From Urechis unicinctus (taxonomy: Eukaryota; Annelida; Polychaeta; Xenopneusta; Urechidae), in the NCBI GenBank assembly GCA_034190875.2, contig CM067354.1, positions 52,122,514 through 52,186,513 of the forward strand: 64,000 nucleotides of DNA. The letters are read 5' to 3'. A model generated the notes under the pieces. The model ran no database searches, was not told where the DNA came from, and saw only the letters and a list, made by a program, of their open reading frames with translations. The position numbers and the translations under genes are program-made. The stretch's first letter is position 1. Every line of letters begins with the position of its first letter. Below, piece after piece: positions 55,961 to 64,000 of this stretch.

Positions 55961-56834
55961 TGGACCGTTCAGGTGATCGTCTATAAGGGAGTCTAATCTC
56001 GGCAGACGTATCTGACGGATATGTTTGAATTCCTAAATTAGGCTCATGTCTAGTTTTGCGTATCCCTGAATGTGCTATCGACCACATTCTATTGTTATTC
56101 GTCATGATACTGTTACTATGTTACTCGTCCAGAGACCGAAGAAATGGGTCAATAATTCCAATTTTACAACCACTTGTTATCTCATATTATCGACCCACTT
56201 AAAGCGCACCACCCTTGAGTACACGCAGTGTAATCGAAACATAATGTCACACAGCCAGACAAAAGGCAGATTTACACGTAGAGTATTGTGTATTTGTAAA
56301 CAAAAATCGGACAATTCATGATAATCGTAGACTGGATTTATGGCGGTGAGCAAAACCAGAAAAAGCATCGAAATGAGCGTTATAGGCCTGTAAATAATGA
56401 TTAAGCCTACATAGCCCTTGGCGATGCTGTTGTAAAATCTGCCTGATCATGCATATCAATTGGCTTGTTATCGCATGTTGGAAGAATGGTGTTACTGATC
56501 CACCATTGTTTCCGTTCCAAATTTTGTGCGATACAAAAACCTTATTAGTTCATGAGACATGTGATATGATAAACCATACCAGTACTTAAATACCTGCATA
56601 AAATGTAACGTCTTCTATATGTTATAGGATATGTCCCATTATACAATGCAACTGATTGAGCTTGGATTCACTTCACATATTCATTTGATTACGTAAATCA
56701 TTTACCGAAACATCTATTACCTACCTACTCCCGAAAATAAGGCGTCCGTTGAAAAGCTGCTGTACTGCTGAGTTGACTTCCTTGCATCGATCCTGTAACA
56801 TCCGCACGGATCGGATTCTGTATTGGGTTTGATT
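55961..56834. other. insertion within segment G of unit 3
   Basis: Absent from unit 1. The part at 56,378-56,515 resembles 59,037-59,185 (gttata.gcc.gtaaat, then a tgatcatg.at block and c(a/g)cg..gttgg), which suggests another diverged dispersed repeat. Confidence 0.5.
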
Positions 56835-57965
56835 ATCTAAAAATGCACAGGGAATCATATATTCCGCAAGAGTGCGACGCAATGTTGATTGATGAAACTG
56901 ATGCAGCATTGGAACCTAGAAGATTGAACAATGTGCTACAGACCTGTCATGCATTGTTCCTCTCCCCAGTAAGCGTATAAATGTGATGGAGGCAGCAGTA
57001 CAGTCGCAGTAGGATAGTGATGGGGGCGAGTTTTGATATATTTGTCATTTAATCAATCAATCAATCTTAGCCTATAATTTCAATCATTCAGAACTCTGAC
57101 CATGCGGATATTAACCATGCGGATATTAAATTCAACGCAAAATATTATTTAAAATGAATTTTCATAGCTTACCATGGTGCATTTGCAATGTCAGCACTCT
57201 TTCGTGACTAAATGTACCATTCTCTACACAAACGTCCCTACGAATAGTACTGATAGCAGCAGGTATGGGAATAGGCTGTGCCTCGCACATTTTGAGCACC
57301 CAGTGGAGGTTGTTTGATACTCCGATTTACCATATTATGTTTATAACATATTTCATTTCACTAATGGCGTGGGATCGAAATATACTCAATATCGATTTGG
57401 TGAATAGCAACAAATATATTTTATCTATGATGCGAGAAATCAATCCCAATAGACAAATTTAGTTTTGAACGAACATTATCTGGGCGGTATGCACATGGCG
57501 TATTTCTGCAGAGAAATACAACAGATGCAGTTTTATTTATTTACACATACACTCACTTATTTGCTATACTCGTTCATTAAAACGCTGTGTTTGTCAGTTT
57601 TAAAACTCAAAACCAACGTATTGGTAGACGCACTACTCAAGCGCCGGACATGTTACATCATTCGTAATATGTTTGTGAGCCGTGTTCTTGTGCTTAAAAC
57701 AATGCAATCGTACTTCAGCTTTTCAACAGAGGTGTGTTATGCGCCCCGATAAGCTCTGGTCTGATGTTCAATTGTGTTATTTCTAGAATCAGTTGACACT
57801 TCATGACTTGGCGCATCCACGCGGTAAGCGTTTGCGGCGGTCCAAATAATGTGTTGTATACAATGTGTGTAATAGTATTGTCTACACAACAAATATGATT
57901 ACTCATTGATATTGAACCTAAGATAATTGATCATCGGTCAAATGCCGTCCGGCATGCTGTCATTC
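56835..57965 (+). repeat. segment G, copy 2, right part
   Basis: Matches 20,378-21,450, beginning tctaaaaat and ending tcggtcaaatgcc.gtccggca. Includes a 15-bp perfect tandem duplication (accatgcggatatta twice, 57,099-57,128) that unit 1 lacks. Confidence 0.85.
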
Positions 57966-60585
57966 CTTATTGCATACAGCCTAGACGCAAATTTATATTA
58001 TCCGAACTAACCGTGAGAAGGTAATAGATTAGATATTTATCGAACTGATGCGGTACAATGTCAGTCCAAACATAGCTTTACGGTGCAGATGTTATCCATC
58101 CCGACAAACTGCTAGTTTAGATAATCCATCTGTGTTTTGCAGGGCAGATACAATGTAATTCAATACTTAGCCAATTTTCACTAGAAGGTTTATTCAGCAT
58201 GAGTACTATGAACATAGTACATATGGCGCTATGGCTCCCTTGTGAAAGTCCCCGCATTAAATGGCTTTGCCCGACTGACGTCTGTACTTATCCAACCATT
58301 GTAGCCTGTTCTACTGAGAGCATTGCAGCTCATGCAATTACAGCAAATGGTCACAATGTAGCATAAAACGAATTTGCTAGTGTATGAGTCAACAGAGCAT
58401 CATAAAGCTCATAGCTGACTTTATTCATATTCATGTTTATTAATTGTATAAGTAGATAAAACAATATTGCTGCTACTCAAAACAATGTTGCGCTTGAATC
58501 GTGAGTCAGTTAACATGATTGTCCGTAAGGTAGCTAATTGTTCTAAAAATATAGACGACCCAGAATGGAATTAGACTATATCGTTTCCCCAGAAATTATA
58601 AAAGATGCTTAACACAAGCTTGGAATAAAATTATGATAGCTTCCTACGGTTTAATTTCGCGATCATCCACTTTAATACTAGCAACTGGAATTATCCCCGC
58701 ACCAAATATTATCTTTACTGCGCCATTATATTATTGAAAGCATCTGTGCGATTTCACCCAAATTTCAAAAATATTGCTGATAATGCTACTTTTTAAACTA
58801 TATGGGTGGCCAGAATTAAAATGACGCTTAATGAATCTGAAACTGTCTTTGCTGTGGATTCCGGTATTTAAGAAATTTAACATTACAGAAACATATACAA
58901 GTAAGCATTAATGACAGGTAATGCTCTGATGTAGAACAAAATATGTGTCGTGATATATACTGCTAAACATGCAATAATATGATCGTAACATGAGTCTGTG
59001 GCGATGTGTAATACCTGAGGGATCCCCGAATCAAACGTTATAAGCCCGTAAATCGTGATTATATGATCTTTTTAGTCCTTTACATCCCTTGTAGATTCCT
59101 TCCTTACGTCAGCTTGATCATGTATGGCAATATCCTGCTTTACACGCGTTGGGAAAACCGGTAGTGACTGCTCCATCTCCATTAGCGTGTTGTTACAAAA
59201 CCTACCTGACACGTTAAGTGTTTACCATCAACAGCATCGTGGATAATCGTAGTTACAGTCAGAGTGGCAGGCACAGATAGGTGACATTGATATCTTAATG
59301 GAAACTAGCGGACTAATGCCTGTGGTAGAGACTGGTCTATTGTTAATATGTCCTCCAAATAAACGATTGCTCGCATATTGTTGAAGGCAAACAAATTAGA
59401 TAGATGATCATCATTGTGTTAGAAGGAAACGTCAGAGAAAAGAAAGTCAAACTAACCCAAATGCTATGATTTAAATATCATAAAATGTCTACGGCAAAAT
59501 GTCTGAGATTTGACCAAACTATTGTCAGCGGAGAACCATGATAGAGTTATGGTCAGTAGAGAATGATCTGACTCGATCAATGCTGCAGCCACTTCACTTC
59601 AACGCACGCTTCAGTCACTAAGGCTTCGATCATATTCAGGCGGTACCAAACTACGATTTGCCTTACTTATCGTCACCGACAGTATCCCTATATCACGAAA
59701 GACCATTAACTGGTCTGTTATCGGTGATGCCCTAACGACCGTATGATCATCATCAAAGGAACCGAGGTGACGTCTGTGACGAAAGTCGCCCGCGATATGC
59801 ACACCGGGGTGTCGATTAGATCCATCTCAGTCAAAAACGGTACTGATCGCTAGTCAAAGTAGCAGCTACAATAGTAAGATGCAGATATGTCAAGGGTCTT
59901 AGTATTCGTGTCGTTGTATTTGTCATTCTATCATATCACATACTCTATTTTGTAATAAATCACTCTGTCCATCGAGACAAGCATTTAATGTACATGTTGT
60001 TGAGATGATATATTGACCAGAACGAACTGATTCGGGTTATTTGTCCCCTTTAGCTGAATAGCAAGTTATTCATTAACAATATTTGTGGCATTTATGAATA
60101 TAATTCAGCCATTTAATAATAGAAAGTGAATAATATTGCGCAAGTGAATTTTAAGACACAGAAAAGGGCTGTGAAATACACGGCTCGAAAGATTTGTCTA
60201 TACACATACATTATTTTTGATTGCCTACTTGAAGATAGGCGAAATACAGTCGTCGATGTAATATAACACAATTTCGTTTTCTATTCAAGCGGCCATTACA
60301 ATATCAATATCATCGGTATTATGATACGATAACGCATAGTATGTAATGCAGCGCCTTAAAGGTTCCGTAAAATAACTCCTCACTTTTTCGGACACGACCA
60401 ATTCGCTGTAACTGATACTTAAGCTTGCACTATATGGGGCAGTTTGTCTGCGGTTTTTTAATTATGACTCCACTTGTCTTGTGCAAATAATAACGTACCC
60501 GCCAAAATAGTACCATTGCAATTAAGAATCACTTCTGAAACTCTCGTTTAGGGTAGATTTCTTTTCAACGCCAATTTAATTAGAC
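57966..60585. other. unassigned DNA right of unit 3
   Basis: Apart from the weak match at 59,037-59,185 to 56,378-56,515, nothing is recognised. Open frames are 63 codons or less. Confidence 0.5.
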
Positions 60586-61230
60586 TTGCGCCTTGAGGTT
60601 TCAATGGATGTCTGGGAAGCCTTTGATATGGTACAACAAAGAGCACGAAAAGTACTCTGCAATATCATTAGCTGTTTTCAAGATCACGCACTGATCAATC
60701 TTTTAACCCATTTAAGAGCAGATGCTGCATACACATGGTCGATAAATACACATAGACCCATCGACACATCTATACACACATACAAGTACCGCATTTGAAC
60801 ATTACACACAGAGATACAAATAGGCTTCCATCTAATTTACGTCTGTACAATGAGGCAGCTTTCTTACATTCCACTAAAATCTATATATAATCCAAACGAC
60901 ACTGATTCAGCCGATACATCTTACGCTATAGTTGATTGTGCGACATTTAATTTTGGACAGCCGCTTTTTATTTGGCTGTGTAAGCTTGATCCTCAAATAA
61001 TAACTGCCTCGTTTTCTAGAAAGAATTACCATATATAAAAACGTCTAATGGCCTGTAATAGCGGTTCATTAAAGCATATTCTCCTACCTAGCCCAGCACT
61101 TGTGTGAAAGAAACTTTCTATTCAAACGTTTACATCATTACAGACAACAATTCATGCACCTTGGTAACTAACACTTGCTGCTTTACAGCACTCGCTCCGG
61201 AATTCTTTTTCTTCCTCAAATTCCTAACAC

Positions 61231-61426
61231 CATTCCCGCTCTCTCTCTCTATATATATATATCTATATATCTATCTCTCCCCCTCTCTCTCTCCCTCTAT
61301 CTCTATATTCACTCTCTCTTCTCTCTCCCCTTCTCTTTGTTCGCACTCGCTCAATTCTCTCTCTCCATTCCCGCTCTCTCTCTCTATATATCTATCTATC
61401 TATCTCTCTCTCTCTCTCTCTCTCTT
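61231..61426 (+). repeat. CT/TATC low-complexity tract with internal duplication
   Basis: (CT)n, (TATC)n and AT runs alternate. A block starting cattcccgctctctctctct occurs at 61,231 and again at 61,366, a period of 135 bp. Ser/Leu/Tyr/Ile-rich frames over the tract are low-complexity artefacts. Confidence 0.9.
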
Positions 61427-61507
61427 CTGTAACTTATTGTCCGTCTCACTTACTCACTCCAATAAATATTTCACAATATGCAATTACTTTTCTCCTAACA
61501 TTTGCAG

Positions 61508-61627
61508 TCCCTATAGGTATTTCAGCGTTGAATCAGCATGGGAATGGTGGTTAATCATACAGTGCACTGCTGACCAATTCCACATTCCAGTTATTGCTGA
61601 AGTACTTTGCATTTTCATCAGTGACAT
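61508..61627 (+). CDS. candidate internal exon, unknown product
   Basis: About 40 codons between acceptor-like tttgcag (ending 61,507) and donor-like atg|gtaatt. The peptide contains VESAWEWWLIIQ and a hydrophobic HIPVIAEVLCIFISDM stretch. No family recognised. The downstream acceptor at about 61,706 (gtttcatgttag) would not continue the frame in phase. Confidence 0.2.
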
Positions 61628-62062
61628 GGTAATTGCAAAAAGGTTGTAGAACTTCCTCTTCCTCTCAATTGAAGCCTATGCGATAACATTGTCTGTTTCA
61701 TGTTAGGTATTTGTCCATCATTAGAAATGATTGCTACTCACAAATCACTTAAGGACACATATTATGTAGCAATGTTCACACATATATACACATATATAAT
61801 AAGAACAGCAGTAACTCTTTGCATGAATGTGCATGGTGTGGTCTTCATAGTGTACTTGCATCACTTGCGAAAGATAATTGTTAGCATAAAATGTTTTGGT
61901 ATACTCAAAAATCATGTTTTAATTAGTCAAAGTGTTGACGGTGAAGCCGGGGGTGGAATTTATTGCTGTTAAATTTCCTTCGCGTGTGGTTTCGTTACAC
62001 TGAGGACAGTTCTGAAGTCTGTGGTTTTGAATTATATTATTTTTGCGGTTGATATTATGCAG

Positions 62063-62240
62063 AGCTTCTGTAGTGCTTAAATTGAATGAATGGCGATATG
62101 CAGAAACTCCAGATGTTGACTTTAAGCAGAACGGAACACACTCTCATGGAAATTGGTTCGTTGCATGGTTCGATCAAGTTAACTCTCGCATTGTTAGCTA
62201 TGACAGTATGCAGACACAGCCTGTTTTCATTACTTTGTGA
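62063..62240 (+). CDS. candidate terminal exon, unknown product
   Basis: Begins after an acceptor-like ttatgcag and stays open for about 58 codons to TGA at 62,238-62,240. The peptide (for example [18 protein letters not shown], then [11 protein letters not shown]) has balanced composition and looks protein-like. It ends 20 bp before the (AT)n run. It is not part of the H repeat that follows. Confidence 0.25.
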
Positions 62241-62257
62241 TCGGTGTATCGGATGTG

Positions 62258-62446
<189 letters not shown>

Positions 62447-62750
62447 CACAATATTGCAGGAAATCCATTGTTTCCAATATCGATATTCGTGCATAAATGT
62501 CCAAGTTCCAGTTTACCCTATTGCTGAGAGGTGTTATCAGAGATGATGCATCCAGATCAACCATTTACTTGCGTAGCTGCTGGTAAAGCAAATATGAGCT
62601 AAAATCCTACATATAACATGACGAAACTCGATGCCGAAGGTTTTCCTTCTGTGGGATGGCTATATATGGCTCTCACCGTTGAAATACACTAAACGACCCA
62701 AATAACGACGAAGGTTGCTATATGTATTACAATTTGTTCCTTAGATGTTT
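62447..62750 (+). repeat. segment H, copy 3 (diverged)
   Basis: Shares caatattgcaggaaatc, agcctgctggtaaa-like, and a cgacccaaat.acg.c.aagg...ttccttat block with 40,500-40,800. It is more diverged than copies 1 and 2 are from each other. Confidence 0.7.
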
Positions 62751-64000
62751 CCGTGAGGAATTATACTACAGCACACTTTCTGTTCAACCTTTTGGGATTT
62801 CGATAAATACAAGCTTAGCAAAAATTAGATGCGCACACGAATTTCTTTTTTGTTCAACCTTGGGTTATTGTGATTTCGAACATAAAGAACCGTACAAATC
62901 ACTTAGCAAAAAGTTAAACATTTAATTCCATCGGTGTACTAAAGGCACCCTTTAAAATCAAAGATCCACCATATGTGTGGCCGCAGAGAGCATCCAAATC
63001 AAGACCCTTTAAATGCATGGTCAACCCAGTGCCGTTCCGAATTAGCTATGTTCGATCGTCCCTGCGACGTTCATTACGATTGGTTCTCTGCTTCAACATG
63101 TAGGATCGTCGTTATCCATTGCACATGGGACATATATGTAGAATGGGTGAAGTATGCGTCGACTTTTCAATCTTATGCATTAGGAAATTGACATGAAGCG
63201 ATAATGTATAAACATGGAGGAGAGATAGCGATAAACATAATAAACAATCATCCAGTAATTGTTGAAATACGTTTGCCATACAATGAGCTGAGAAGTCAAG
63301 CATGATTAAGTAATACTTAGCCATTGGCAAATTGTTGCTAAACAAACAAAAACTAGAATTAAGCCGATCGTGTGTATTTCACTCAAGATGTCTGCGAATT
63401 GCACATGAAAGCCCAAATGACGTTCAAAAGTCAATTGTACATGAATGACATTAACATAGGTAGTTATCTTATGTATCTACATTGGTTTATTCTCATTGTT
63501 GTTATTGATTCAAGAATTGATAGCGACTAGAAAACGTTTTACGGACACATGAAGGTATACCATTTCACTAAAAAAAATATAATCGTGCTTGTTTCAGGAT
63601 TTGGCGATGCCATGATCATTTTTGTTTCTCAGTATAGCTTCAATGTAGTGACGGTCCCCGTTGTATGATACATAATTCCCTAAGTCAAATGAAAACACCA
63701 AACGCAAACCACAGAAGCCATTTACCATTGTCTATTAGAGTACATATTACTGATGCATTACTCGGTTTGGAAGTACGGTTCAGTGTCTCATAAATGAAGG
63801 GTAAAAAAAAACTTGACTAGCTCGTTACATAATTACATCTGCAAGAAAGATATCGAATTGAGAAACCAAACATTTACATACTAACTTACAAGGAATGTCT
63901 GCACCATCAATAACAGCGTCAAAATGATTATTGTCTGGCTATATAGTGCACATTCTCAGTAGTCAGGAAGTAGTGACAGTGTCAACGTTTTTATATTTGT
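62751..64000. other. unassigned DNA at the right end
   Basis: No repeat copy found. Frames of 67 and 72 codons at 62,722-62,925 and 62,973-63,191 are unremarkable in length for this window, and the first starts inside the H repeat. Confidence 0.45.

Larger units (their letters stand above)
60586..62240 (+). other. coding-like island with splice-like signals
   Basis: Several short open frames on the plus strand here look less random than elsewhere: 60,604-60,798 (MDVWEAFDMVQQRARK...), 60,850-61,038, 61,508-61,627 and 62,063-62,240. The third is bounded by a good acceptor (ctcctaacatttgcag) and a gacatg|gtaatt donor. The phases of adjacent pieces do not join cleanly in the models I tried, so I offer no gene model. 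No copy exists in the window to test for selection. Confidence 0.25.

Noticed and set aside
61104-61649. 181-codon frame, the longest in the window
   Set aside because: Its centre is CT/TATC low-complexity DNA. Only the end (61,508-61,627) has exon-like features and is listed separately at low confidence.
62722-62925. 67-codon frame with an acceptor-like ttgttccttag at its start
   Set aside because: Its start lies within the third copy of repeat H, and it has no frame counterpart in the other H copies.

Overview
The window is AT-rich eukaryotic DNA, most likely from an animal. Pointers are pure (AT)n runs of 100-270 bp, a compound (AT)n(GT)n, a CT/TATC low-complexity tract, and two short islands with splice-site-like signals. 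There is no operon structure, and I found no tRNA, rRNA, CRISPR array or recognisable protein family. I cannot name the taxon. Most open frames of 60-100 codons are chance frames. Where both copies of a duplicated frame can be compared, the frame is broken in the other copy or the substitutions fall evenly over the three codon positions.

The main structure is a macro-tandem array of long, diverged, direct repeats. Unit 1 (about 2.5-21.5 kb) carries segments in the order A-B-C-D-E-F-G. Unit 2 (about 22.3-32.8 kb) carries B-C-D. Unit 3 (about 35.6-58.0 kb) carries A, part of C, E, F and G in the same order and orientation. A further segment, H, occurs three times (33.7, 40.4 and 62.45 kb). Older, smaller repeats sit inside the units: a subrepeat with four copies (6.4, 24.6, 25.4 and 37.6 kb), a roughly 0.65-0.75 kb tandem subunit in segment E, and several copy-specific tandem duplications of 12-129 bp. 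The paralogous units were established by eye and are interrupted by many indels.

The most anomalous stretch is 49,441-53,142. It interrupts segment F in unit 3, and unit 1 has only about 35 bp at the same place. Its texture differs: homopolymer runs, a CG-rich patch and splice-like signals. It holds a 302-bp imperfect palindrome (centre about 50,146.5), a hairpin with a 10-bp stem, an inverted CCAAT box, two short initiator-ATG contexts (50,425 and 50,799) and the best protein-like reading frame in the window (51,316-51,656, possibly continued in a shifted frame to 51,778). A second, weaker coding-like stretch lies at 60.6-62.24 kb. These two islands are the only places where I would look for real exons.

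The stretches between the repeat segments (1-2.5, 2.9-4.2, 7.3-8.3, 21.5-22.3, 32.8-33.7, 34.1-35.6, 36.0-37.6, 40.8-42.3, 44.9-46.8, 54.2-55.7, 58.0-60.5 and 62.8-64.0 kb) contain nothing I can assign.
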